This document shows positions 20,570 through 30,669 of a DNA stretch of 34,832 nt, one piece after another (the stretch's first letter is position 1; each line of letters opens with the position of its first letter). The stretch lies in NCBI GenBank assembly GCA_011947345.1, contig JAAVTG010000183.1:1-34832 (forward strand), written 5' to 3'. The notes under the pieces were generated by a model. The model was not told where the DNA came from. It did no database searches and saw nothing but the letters and a program-made list of their open reading frames with translations. Source of the DNA: Phytophthora quininea (taxonomy: Eukaryota > Oomycota > Peronosporomycetes > Peronosporales > Peronosporaceae). The position numbers and the translations under genes were made by a program.

Positions 20570-21001
20570 TCTGGGTGTACCGTAGGGAAGGTCCACGAGG
20601 TGCCCTCTGCGCTGAAACTGCTGGAAGTGAGTGATGTGGTCGTTCAACGACCCTGACTTGTGAAGCCCGTGTAGATGTTTCAGGACGCTGTGGCCGCCTC
20701 ATGCTTTGATCCCGTGGCCCCGAAGGAACTCCAGTGTCACCGTTTCCGCAGAAGCCTCTATCTCAAAAACATCGTTACGGTAGCTTGGCGAGCTCCCGTT
20801 GAGCTTGAAGCTATCGGTCAAGAATAGCTTCGTGAAGGCGACAAGCGACTTCGCGTCGGACCGATCGTGCTTGGTAGCACTGTCCGTCGAGCTCCACATT
20901 CTCGGCCCCCGAACGTACCACGCGAACCAGGTGTCTTTGACGCTAGAAGCTGGAGGTACATCGTCGCTTGGATGGTGGTTTGTCGCTGCTTGTCTCCTCA
21001 C
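20570..21001 (-). pseudogene. Fragment of a repetitive recombinase-associated protein
   Basis: The minus strand encodes a peptide with DTWFAWYVRGPRMW, SLVAFTKLFL and FLRGHGIKA. After an in-frame TGA (20699-20701) it continues GGHSVLKHLHGLHKSGSLNDHI without a frame change. The sequence after the stop so clearly extends the same protein that a CGA or AGA to TGA nonsense change is likely. The style matches abundant repeat-derived proteins of Phytophthora that I associate with Crypton-like elements, but the match is from memory. The 300 bp between this fragment and 21310 have no readable frame. Confidence 0.4.
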
Positions 21002-21309
21002 TTGTTTCGTGTAGTGTTGGTGTCCCTGCGTGTTTGTTTCAGAGCCTAGTCTCGATTACAGTCAAGCGAGCGTCGAGTATCCTGTTCACTTGTGTTAACG
21101 GTTCAATCAAAGTAGTTTGATGGAGAAACACAGGGTGTTTGGTAACACCTGCCGATGCTTCTTGCGTGGTTCCGGTATTTTCTTCCTCGGTGGCTTTTGG
21201 ATCAGAGGTCCGGTCGTTCGACCAAGCCAGCAAGCCATTGGCAGAGAATCCTTTCTCGCCACCACAAGTCTCCCGCCGCTGGATCGCGGGGCCATCAGCG
21301 GAAGAGCCT

Positions 21310-22780
21310 TCAACTTTGAAGTGGAGCCACGGCTTTGGGGTGTTCCATCAAGTCAACGAAAGGCGCAGTCGACGTCAGAGTGGCTTGCACGTTGGAGTGC
21401 TGCTCAGGAAGCTGGTTCAAGAGCGAGACTGTCAGGGCAGACTGTGTCTCGAGGGCAAGGGCGATGGCGAGCATCGGGCAGGTGGTGAAGTCGCCGACCG
21501 GGACGACTGAGAGCTCTTGCTCACCCAAAGTTTTGATGCGGATGAAGCGGACGAAGAAAGTATTCCCGGCGCCGATGGAGAGATTCACTTTGCGAAGCAG
21601 CGTGAGGTCAGACGCTCGTCCGAACAGGAGCCACTGCAAACACAGCAGCGCGGCGTCTTGGTAGTCGGAAGCCATGGAAGCAGTTGAATACAGGTGCATG
21701 ACCATCACCTTGAGCGACTTCTTGATGCACGCTGGGGCCTTGTTGACGAAGGTCCCAGACTCTCTCTTCATACAGTAGCGCTCCAGCACTCAGCCCTTCT
21801 TGAGCAACGCCTTGTTTGGAACCTGGGGGAACTGGTCCAGCAGCCTTCTTGGCCAGGCAGTCAGTCATGCATACTACCGCCCGGCCAAAAGCTGACTCTT
21901 GCGTCCCTCCTTGAAGACCAGACCAGACACATGCCGAACTTGTCCACCACCACTTCCAGGACATGCGGGGCATTCTCGCGTGTGTGACGGGCCACATCCA
22001 AATATGCTTTTGTAGATTGAGTTACACAATTTGACGCAGAAGGCAGGTATAATCACGCCAGCAGCGCGTGCTGCGTTGTCTTCCTCTGATTGGCTGGAAA
22101 GTTAGAGTTTTAGACAGTCCAGAGTCGATGTCCACTTGAGGCGTCAGGGCTGCCTGCCCTGGCCCTGACAATGAAACAGAGTTGAATTAACCCTAAAGTT
22201 GAGATTTTGGTTCGTTTATTGCGATCACCCTCTTGACGTATTGCAGCGGGGCTGCGTAGCAGTGCACGTGCACAGAGGAAGACGTAGGACTCCCCGAGTC
22301 TGTCTCTTTAGGCGTCCCGCCTTCGGTTCTATACAAGAACCAAGTACAGTCCCGTAACTTGGACTCGCAGAGTCAGTGTCCCTTAAAACAAGGACAGCAT
22401 TAATTGACTGCAAAAATAGAACTGAATTGAATTGTTATCTGACCTTGCTTGTAAATGTATAGACTAAACTATATAGCATAGTTAATCTAAGAATATGTAA
22501 ATGAGTGGTGGAGAGCTAATGGCTACAGAGTCAAAACTCTACACACGGTTAAGAGTTTTGTGTAACCTCTAAAGTCAACGCACGGGCGTGACTTTTGTGT
22601 AACCCCGTTACACGTATAGTGTACACAAGTAACGGTGACTCTAGCCCCGTTACAGCGTGTCATGCACAGGGTGAGGTACTCCCAGGTGACACCTTCATCC
22701 GCTAGGGACTTCTTGAACGAGCATGCTACGCTCTCGCGCGCACGCTTCTTGCTAATCGGTGCGAGGTCGCGCAGGCTCAT
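21310..22780 (-). pseudogene. Crypton-like tyrosine recombinase, interrupted by a solo LTR
   Basis: Reading from 22780, the N-terminal part (LAPISKKRARESVACSFKKSL, then EGVTWEYLTLCMTR) is interrupted at 22656 by a 674-bp insert. Removing the insert and one GCGTG copy continues it in the same frame as ENAPHVLEVVVDKFGMCL. The core follows at 21789-21310 (VNKAPACIKKSLKVMVMHLYSTAS, YQDAALLCLQWLLFGRASDLTLLRK, FFVRFIRIKT). This layout resembles the catalytic domain of tyrosine recombinases of Crypton DNA elements, which are common in oomycetes. Small frame breaks lie around 21900-21930. The C-terminal catalytic R-H-Y part is not recognisable in the window, so the gene is dead. Confidence 0.55.
21983..22656. 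mobile_element. Solo LTR, 674 bp, with GCGTG target duplication
   Basis: The insert starts TGTGACGGG and ends CCCCGTTACA, and is flanked by GCGTG at 21978-21982 and 22657-22661. TG...CA ends with a 5-bp duplication are the mark of an LTR. No coding sequence, primer site or second LTR is inside, so it is best read as a solo LTR left by recombination; a non-autonomous element is the alternative. It is rich in perfect inverted repeats: GTCAGGGC/GCCCTGAC (22143-22150, 22162-22169), CAAAACTCT/AGAGTTTTG (22532-22540, 22552-22560), AAAGTCA/TGACTTT (22571-22577, 22589-22595) and CCGTTAC/GTAACGG (22605-22611, 22631-22637). Its orientation cannot be fixed. Confidence 0.8.
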
Positions 22781-24162
22781 CTTGGGTCGGAGAGGTCGGA
22801 GTTTTTGTGTAATTCAGGAAACATGTGAATGAGTTGGCATTTGTTTGGATATATCAATAAGAGAGCGGGGGCTCCGATCGGATACGTCGGAGCTGCGGTC
22901 AGACAGCCTTTACAAGCTCACCTACCCCATGATTGGCCAAAATGGGAGGATTATATCGATACGATGCAACACTCTGATTGGTCAATAGCTTTGATAGTGA
23001 GTTCTAATAGGGTCGGAAATTTAACGATATTCATCCATAATCCATCTTTCGTTTTGTGCGCGTCCTGTCGGATTGATTAGTGACTACCAGAGGTATACGC
23101 CAGGTACACACTATACATTCACCGGAAGCAAACAAATCGGATGGGATTTAATGCTGTGTTCGGCACATCAAACTCAGTCGAGCTACGTAGCCACTTCTTT
23201 TATTGTGGCTTTTAATAATTATGCAATGATTACTCTGGCTTAATTCTAATTCCTATCCAACCTTAAATCCATCATAATTACGCTAATTCTATCGCTAATT
23301 GTGGATAAGTGGCACTTCGCTGGTTTTATCGTGGCAACGTCAAGAGGGGTTGAGGTTGAATAAGCTATTCCCGCCTGGATAATAGTGAAACAGAGGGGAT
23401 TGGCGGTTTGCTACCCGCCATTCCGTCTCTACCCAGGCCTATCTCCATTGATGAGCGTCTTATTATATTATTTGTGAATGCGGGCAACCGGCCAGCGTGT
23501 TGATCACCCTTTACTAGAACGGTCAGTATAGAGAGAGTTAGTCTACCACAATTATGTGTACCATATATATATTGTAGCCATATCCACGTGGACGCATGTG
23601 CTCCGCTTTCTAACCTCCTAATTCACTTGTCCTTTTCCCTGCTCAAGGACACGACTCTCAGACTCCAGCCTCTCACGCCTTCACATTATTAAATAATATG
23701 ATGAGCGCGAGTGTTAGGGAGGTCACCTCACGGAGGTGGTCAGAATAGCGAGTTGACTTAAATAAAGGGGTTTTATGGCTTTCATTTCGCCGGAATTAGT
23801 AGTCACCCTCCAAAATATTTGGGCACAATAATTAAAGGTCGTATTTGACTTGAAAAGAGCCGTTTCGCCAAAAACCAGCTATTTGCCGTATAGCTCCCTA
23901 CAACCTTATCAAACGAGTTGTTTTCACGCCAAGTCGAACACGACCTAATTCTACTTCGAAAGTGGCGAATCTGAAGTAGAGAAAGAGCACAAGACAACTT
24001 GGAGAGATTACGGCCAACGTTGCCGACAGGGATTTGAAAAAGCCTGTTCTTGTAGAAAGCTGTTGTGGAATCATTGTGGCCACGTGGGCTTCTCACTCAC
24101 AGCACGGTTGAGCGCATGGGGTCACTTCACCATGACACAATCACATTTGCTGCGCAGCCACC
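22781..24162. other. A/T-rich intergenic DNA and promoter of copy B
   Basis: No gene is seen. Two GATTGG (CCAAT-type) motifs lie at about 22933 and 22977. A short inverted repeat GCTCCGA/TCGGAGC is near 22870-22895. The stretch 23150-23780 is A/T-rich and unlike the neighbouring coding DNA. From about 23940 the sequence matches the promoter of copy A. Confidence 0.4.
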
Positions 24163-25451
24163 ATGGCGAACCAACCAACGGAAGCGCTATCGTCAGTATT
24201 AGACCACCTCAGCTCCATCTACGACAACCTCGGCAATGGTGAAGTCTCAACCGTGAACGAGTCCTCTCCAGGAGTGCCGTACGCCACGATATACCAGCGA
24301 CGAAGAAGAGAAGAGCTTCAGAGGCTCAAGATGGAGAAAGAGGCTCTGACGAGAGAACTAGCGTGCTTGCTCAAGCAGCACCAGAGCCGTGTCGGGATGG
24401 CTGACTTTGTGCAATACGTCGAGGACAAGAAGGCTGAGCATCAATGGCACGAGCTGGCTGTTCTCAACTGCGTCGAGCGAGTTCGGTCCGAGTGCACCAA
24501 CCGGAAGTTGAAAGCGCTGTTATCCAAGCAGCAGAAACTCTTCGCGTCCATGCGCAAAGTCGTCGCCAAGACCGACATCGTCACGGTATAGCATAACCAT
24601 TTCTTCTGACACTTTATTTGCATCCGTGGACTAAGGTAACTATCTGTTGCTCGTGCTTTTAGGAGAGGGAATTCCTCGGACGACCGACAGCAGACCGACC
24701 GTTCTTCCATCTCGACTGCAGCGACACCGTGCTGGCAGAGTTGACGGCCACTTTGCATCGACTTCATCTGGAAGCAGATACCGCGTTCGCGATGCTGGAC
24801 ACGGGGATCCAAGTCGTGTTGCATTGCGACATCAAAGAGCACGAAACGTGCGGGAACCTCGTGGAAGTGAACGAGATCACACCGGTGGCGTGGTCGGTCG
24901 AACACGCGGGGAGTTCTTGTGGGATTTCTCCACTGGCAGCAATTGCAAGCACGCTGACGAAGCGTTCCGTCACGTACGTCCTTACCAACCTTCCTAAATT
25001 TGTGTTCAACTACTGATGTGTTTTGAGCTGTGTTCTGTAGTCTCGAATCTGGTGCCCCGATCGATGGGAAACCAGCGAGAGCAGGAACTGGATCACCTTG
25101 GGACTCTTTCCAGACCCGAACAACACCGTGGTGCACAACTACAGTGTGGTCACTATCCGCCGGTACAAGGGAAATGGCCGCGTGATTGCGGTCGGTGCGT
25201 TGTCGTGGTTCTTCCCGACGGAAGACCTTCAGTTCGTGGAGGAGTATTTGACGGTGATTTCGCCGTCGCCGATGGATCCTGTTCATGCGTCGGTGGTTCG
25301 AACGCGATACCAACTCTACACTAAGAACTTGGCTACCAACACAACCAGAAAGAGAGCGCTAACGAGCTCCATAGGAAACAGGAGACGTGGTTACCTGCAA
25401 TTCCGACAGAACCTGTTTCTTGAGGAAGCCAATCCGACAGAGATCAACTAA
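24163..25451 (+). CDS. M96-like coiled-coil family protein, copy B (three exons)
   Basis: Exons are 24163-24585, 24663-24973 and 25041-25451; introns are 77 and 67 bp with GT/AG ends at the same phase-0 positions as copy A. Exon 2 is 311 bp against 312 in copy A. A single A is missing at 24912: copy A reads GGGGAAG where copy B reads GGGGAG. As written, this shifts the frame after the conserved EITPVAW block; with the base restored the product is 381 residues, like copy A. All three exons keep the basic coiled coil and the FFPTEDLQFVEEYLT block. The gene lies about 0.8 kb upstream of copy C in the same orientation, so B and C form a tandem pair. Confidence 0.7.
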
Positions 25452-26236
25452 ATCCACGCAAGGCAATGCTCTACTGGCACACAGATTCCGGTTGCTCGAC
25501 TATATTCTGCACGGATGTCATTACGACGAAGCCCGAGACGAACCCAGCATACAGGTTAGAGCTCTAAAGACTACATTTACCCACACAGCCTACTAATATA
25601 CGAGCATGACTTATTTCTCCTACACTACGTGTTGGCTGGTCTGCTTCTTCATGGTATACAGCAGCCACCGAGCAATGAAGGTGAATACTGTATACAATAC
25701 CATCACAGCAGAGCAAGACAGCCAGACGCCGTCCAACAACTACATGTCCTGTAGCATAACCTCCTCCCGAGTCATTCTTGATATTTACCGTGTCCGCAGC
25801 GCCGGAAAATAAATTAAAATAATATATATTGTATGCTATCCATGGACAATACCTGGGCTAATACTTGACTCAAACTACAACGCGTGGGAAGCCTTTGCAT
25901 CGGAAATCTGGACGGTAGTATTGGACAAAAACTGACGCTATACTGTTGTCGCTTTCATCTCGAAGCAAATGGTTGCAAAGTTCTTCATCGTCCTGGAACG
26001 ACCTTTTTATTGTTTCGAAGATGGACCAGACTACCCTAGTTGTGCTTGAACGTGGACAACCAAGTTGAACCAGCTAAACTGGTCCAGCTTCCGCCACATT
26101 AGTAATGTTGTGGTCAAGCTGCGTGATTTGAAAACTTTTTCGTTTCGTTGTGTGTCAGAGTTGAGCTGCGTGGTTTGCATGATTTTTTTGTGCGGATGGT
26201 TTGCGTGGACTGCTCACTCAGCAATTGACATCGTTC
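25452..26236. other. Intergenic DNA between copies B and C
   Basis: The first 140 bp repeat the 3' flank of copy A, including the unoccupied Ty3 target (CCACACAGCCTACTA around 25586-25600). The rest is A/T-rich with no convincing open frame. A TGGTTTGCGTGGACTGCTCACTCA stretch just before copy C faintly recalls the corresponding region before copies A and B. Confidence 0.45.
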
Positions 26237-27530
26237 ATGTCAAGCCACGCGCCGGAGTCGCTATTCGAAGTGTTAGCGCACGTCGAGGCTATCTACGACG
26301 ACCTCAACACTGAACTACATGTATCAGTCGACGACAATGGTGCCGCACCCGGACCAAATCTCGCCCAAGACGTGCCGTACACCACCGAATATCAGCGACG
26401 CAAAGAGAGAAGCTGCGGATGCTCCGGCAGGAGAAAGACGTTTTAACGCGCGAGTTATCACTACTACTACAGACGTCGAAACGCAACAGCGCCGAGGCAG
26501 TGACCTTGCAGCAGTCCCCAGAGGAGAAGAAAGCCGAGCGCCAATGGCGAGCACGCGCGGTCATCAATTGCGAAAAACGGTGCAGTCCGAGTTCACCAAC
26601 CGGAAGCTGGAAGCAATTCTGTTAGAAAACAAAGGTCTCTTCGAGTCGATGCGCACAGTCGTCGAGGAGAGTAAAGCGATCACGGTGCGAGTTATTCAGT
26701 GGTATACCGGTATTGTATTTCTGATGCTAGTTTTTGTGATGTTGCTAGGCAAATGATGTTTTGGGAAGACCGACTGCAGACCGACCGTTCTTTCAGGTTG
26801 ATTTCAGCGACTCAGTGCCTGCAGAATTGACCAGCGGCTTGCATCGTCTTCACTTTGAAACAGACTCGGCTTTTCCAAGTCTGGAAGGCTGTCATGTGGT
26901 GTTGCGTAGCGATATCAAGGAGCAAGAAACCCACGGCAGCTTCGCGGAAACGAGTGAGATGACCCCGTTGTCGTGTTCGGTCCAAGAAGCGGCAAAGTTG
27001 TTGGGTGCTTTCACCCCTACGAACTGCAAGACTGTCGATTCGATCCTTCGTCAGGTCGGTTCTTTCATTTTATTTTTTTTTTTACCGCATATTTGATTTA
27101 GAATTGATGCGCTGCAGGCTCGGACAAAGTGTCCACTGCAGTGGGAGACCAGTGATAGGAGGACCTGGACCATGTCAGCACTCTTTCCTGAACCAAGCGA
27201 CAAGATTCTGTGCATCGACGCGGCCATCATCTCTCGCCAATATCGAGATGGAGACCGCGTTGTCCAGATTGGAGCTGTGTCGTGGGTTTTCCCGACGGAA
27301 GGACTTCAACTCGTAGAGGAGTATTTGACAGAGATCTCACCGTCGCCGACGGATCCAGTCCACTCTTCGGTGGTTCGGACCCGCTTCCAACTAAAGGCGA
27401 AGATTGTGGGCTCCAACTCAACGCGAAAGCAAGTGGTGATGAACGCATTTGGCCAAAAGGACGCTGCTATCTTCGAGTCCGCCAGAATTTCTTACTGGAG
27501 CAAGCCAACCCGGTACTAGATAACAAGTAA
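26237..27530 (+). CDS. M96-like coiled-coil family protein, copy C (divergent)
   Basis: Probable exons are 26237-26684, 26749-27054 and 27118-27530; introns of 64 and 63 bp sit at the same positions as in copies A and B. The product keeps AIYDDL, VPYTTEYQRR, the leucine-rich coiled coil, GRPTADRPFF, DIKEQET and SWVFPTEGLQLVEEYLT, so it is a diverged family member. Three frame breaks occur, at AAA 26402-26404, A5 26573-26577 and A4 27455-27458, each repaired by one A. With those three bases the exons total 1170 bp, an exact 390 codons ending at the TAA at 27528-27530. The alternative is a pseudogene with three real deletions, but that all three fall in A runs argues against it. Confidence 0.6.
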
Positions 27531-27621
27531 AGACAACTTGCACATCGCTTCAACTTTAATTGCATATACTCAAATATTTATCTCCTATTTATACTGCTAA
27601 AAACGCGTAAAATTCAAACCC

Positions 27622-29807
27622 ATGGAAGGCTCTCGGCCGCGGCGCTCTCGCGACGAGTTCTCTGGCTCAGGAGGCGGCTACGCGATGGACTTTAGCTCTG
27701 CTTTCCACCCTGCTAAACGTGCTCGCTTCGCTGCAGATGCTCCAGAAAGTGCGGCCCTGTCCGAAGAGGAGAAAGAGCAGGAAGAATCCGAGACCGTTGA
27801 CAGTGTGTCTACAGTCATGCGCTGGGCCTCCGCCACGACATATACCGCCAGCTCCTGGCGTCTACCGCCCAGCCAATCGCTGCAGGACAGTCAGGAGTAT
27901 CTGAATGAGCAGCTGCAGCACGTGGTGGCGCTCTCCGGAGCTCTAGGACCCAACCAAAGTGGCCCAGACAATGGCACCAGGAGGATCCTGTCCAGCCTCA
28001 AGGACCCGCAGGACGACGTGGACTCTGTGTGCACTTTGAACCTACAAAACCTTATAAAGCTGGTGCAGACTGAAAAGCAGACAGAGCTGCAGCAAGAGGC
28101 TGAGAAGAACGTGCGAGAAGTGCTGGACCTCGTCAATTACTTGCTTTATGTAAGGAACCGCGAGCTGGAGCACCAAAACCGACTGAGCGAGACCATCGGC
28201 AGGATGGAGAAGCAACTGGACAGAAAGACACACGTGGTTAATACCTTGACTTCGGAGCTAGAGACGCTCAAGCAGAACAGTGCACAGCAGGCCAATATCT
28301 TTAAGGCCAAGGAACAGGCGCTAAAGACCGAGAGGAAGACGCTGCAGACGGAGAAAAAGTCTTTGGAAGTGAACTGCGCGAGGTATGCACTGGATTTTAT
28401 TAGACGTAGCAGGTGGACTGATGTTGGCGTGTGTTGAACAGACTGCAAGGCGTAGAGACGGCGTACAAGGCGCAGCTGCGGAGAAAGGATGTCGACTACG
28501 CGCGTCTGCGAAAAAGTCTGCAGGATTCAGTTGCACGGTCGGCCAAAGAGAAGAAGGTACTAGTAGCAATCAGTACAAGTAGGGAAGGAGACGGCTGGCT
28601 TATAAAAGATGTTCTGCAGGGTATGGCGATATCCCAGCCTTTAAACGGCGTGTTGGAAAGAAAGAAAGTTGCTGCTGTCAGCCAGTCCAAGGAGAGCAAA
28701 CTTACGAAGAAAATCATGGAGAACTTGGACCGGAAGAAGGCGGAACTGTTGTTTGATAACGACGCGTTGGCAAAGAGCTACGATGTTCTGCAACGCCAGT
28801 TCGAATCGCTCACGTCTCAGTACAAGAAAGCCGTGCAGCTATTTCTTGCCCAGTACGTATGACATGCTTTATCAGTGTCGGTTGGATAGAATTTCTCATG
28901 AACTTTATCTTCACTCTAGGAAAAACCTGGAAGGTGACGCTGCTGAGTTGGAAAGACTCGCTAGTGCTCCAATCGATGACTTCACACCGACGCCATTTAA
29001 CATGGCCACGAAGCAAGGTCTTCCAAAGTATCTTACCGAATCGATGGAGGCCCTTGACGATAAGTTGAAGCAGCTTGAGCATGTTATCTTGAACGAGATG
29101 CCTTCTGCTGAGGCTCGTAGTGACAAAGAAGTGATGAAGCTTTTGCACAAAAGCTGGAAGACGCTCATGACGTTATTCATGAGCAGGATCAGCTGCTGCA
29201 AGCGTCTTTGACGTCGCCTGCTCAAGATATCCGAGTCATCCATGGCAAACTTGCAGCCAAGACGCGGGATCTGTTGCGTGGGCGAACTAACAAGTCCAAT
29301 AACGCTACCGATGACTCGCCTACAGCGAATTCAATGGAAGAGTTGGAACGTGAAAAACGAGAGCTGGCTGCTATGAGGAGAAATCTTGAGAACGAGCGCA
29401 AGCTCTTGCAAGAGCAAGCTGTCAAGCTTGATAAGGATCGCTTGGAGTTTGAGGTACGAAGGAAGTAAAATATCACACTCTCTGTTTCTGACCGCAATTT
29501 TGTTTTTCACTCTGACGTAGATTTCAAAGCAAGACGAGATGTTTGGGTCTACGAGCAGTGAGTCCGTACCAGGAAACTGTACGTACTCGACGCCAAAGCG
29601 GAAACGCAGAGCTAAAGTACTGGATATGAGTGATCCGAACTCGCCATTTGACGTGCCGGTCTCAGGTAGGCTTTGCTCATGTACTAGTAATGATCTGCAA
29701 TGATCGTAAGATCGTAATTATCATGTCGCCTTGTTATCGATGCAGCTACACCCGAGACCGCAGCGCTGCTCAAGAAGATCGGAATCAACGTGCCAACAGA
29801 CAAGTGA
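27622..29807 (+). CDS. ADIP/SSX2IP-like centrosomal coiled-coil protein (six exons)
   Basis: Exons: 27622-28382, 28442-28556, 28620-28852, 28920-29453, 29521-29665, 29746-29807; introns 59, 63, 67, 67 and 80 bp. The protein is a long coiled coil. Its middle matches the ADIP domain in order: an EYLNEQL-type start, an NYLLYVRNRELEHQNRL block, FKAKEQALK, RLQ, RRKDVDYARLRKSL and the closing KKGMAISQPLN. ADIP proteins (animal SSX2IP, fission-yeast Msd1) anchor microtubules at centrosomes and basal bodies, fitting an organism with flagellate zoospores. The C-terminus is basic (PKRKRRAK) and could hold a nuclear signal. Exon 4 has one frame break near 29147-29152; one added base makes the total 1851 bp, 617 codons exactly. 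Intron 2 is 63 bp without a stop, so its retention would add 21 residues in frame. Confidence 0.75.
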
Positions 29808-29909
29808 TCCATGTGGAACAATATCTAAGAAACTATATTCGTTTGAGCTGGTCACCGAAATTCGGTGTGGTTGCGAGTCGAATAGCTTCTTCTGACAGCA
29901 TACCGCGCG

Positions 29910-30346
29910 ATGGACGACGTCTGCATTTCATCGTCGCGAAGGAAAGATCCCTTTTTCCCATCCAAGGCTGCGACGTTGACTTTCGCTTCGCTTCTACCGT
30001 TTGCCAGGACGTGTCAGCGCAAAAGAGGTCGGTTCCAAGGTCTGTTTGGCTCCGCGTGGCCCAGAGGAAACCCCCAACAGGTGCTTGACCAGTGTGGCAG
30101 CGTGGCGTGTTTGTCCTGATTGGTAATGGCTGGATCTCGAGGGCGTGCCGTGAGATGACACAGCACGACTGCAACCGGCGCCGGATTGCCAGCAAGCACG
30201 TGCAGCACTCGGTTGCTTTTGAAGAAAGCGGCAATACCGCACCCGAAGCCGAACGACGACGCTGCTTGGATCGCATGTTTGACGCTCGGGCCGCAAATCC
30301 TGGCCGTTTTCTAAGCGAGACCTACGACAAAAGCGCGCAGTCGTGA
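29910..30346 (+). CDS. Unrecognised small protein
   Basis: An ATG at 29910, about 100 bp after the ADIP-like gene, opens a basic, Arg/Ser-rich frame (SSSRRKDPFFPSK, RTCQRKRGRF) to about 30090. A second frame continues to 30346 (REMTQHDCNRRRIASKH, AERRRCLDRMFDARAANPGRFLSETYD). The two can be joined by one added G near 30093-30096 or by a 50-bp GT/AG intron, slightly shorter than the other introns here. I recognise no domain. It may be a real gene of about 145 residues or an untranslated stretch. Confidence 0.3.
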
Positions 30347-30572
30347 GGCTCGTCCTGGGCCTCAAGCGGCCTGTGCCTTATCCAGACTTGGTTTGTGGAG
30401 ACCTCAAACAGGCGTCAACATGTCATGCTGCGGCAATTGCTGGTCGATGAATCGCCTGGACCAGAAGTTCATCCAAGCCAGACCGCAATTGCACTCGTCC
30501 AGCGGTCTGTAGCCATCCAGCGGGACTCAACGGGCCCGTCCCATGCAAACCACCAGCTGTTGGGTGTTACGA

Positions 30573-30577
30573 CCAAT
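30573..30577 (+). promoter_or_regulatory. CCAAT box upstream of the acidic protein gene
   Basis: GACCAATCAG lies 93 bp upstream of the ATG at 30670. Context and distance suit a CCAAT-type promoter element. There is no direct evidence of use. The DNA between 30347 and 30669 shows no other feature I can support. Confidence 0.3.
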
Positions 30578-30669
30578 CAGCTGCGTCTTATTCTGCATAA
30601 AACGGCCGCTAGGTCAGATACACGGTCAGCAGTTCCTAAATTCCTCGGTGGATAGAGCGCTGCTGAACG

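Noticed and set aside
21310..22780. Recombinase and insert as one intact gene with a long intron
   Set aside because: The insert has TG...CA ends and a perfect 5-bp direct duplication, which a splice-site intron would not need.
24441..25313. Minus-strand open frame of 290 codons over copy B
   Set aside because: It is the mirror of G/C-rich exons and spans both introns of a well-supported plus-strand gene. Copy A has it broken into separate pieces, and no independent motif is present.
30347..30669. Small coding frames before the acidic protein gene
   Set aside because: They are short, overlap each other in several frames and show no motif or periodicity; promoter DNA is the better reading.
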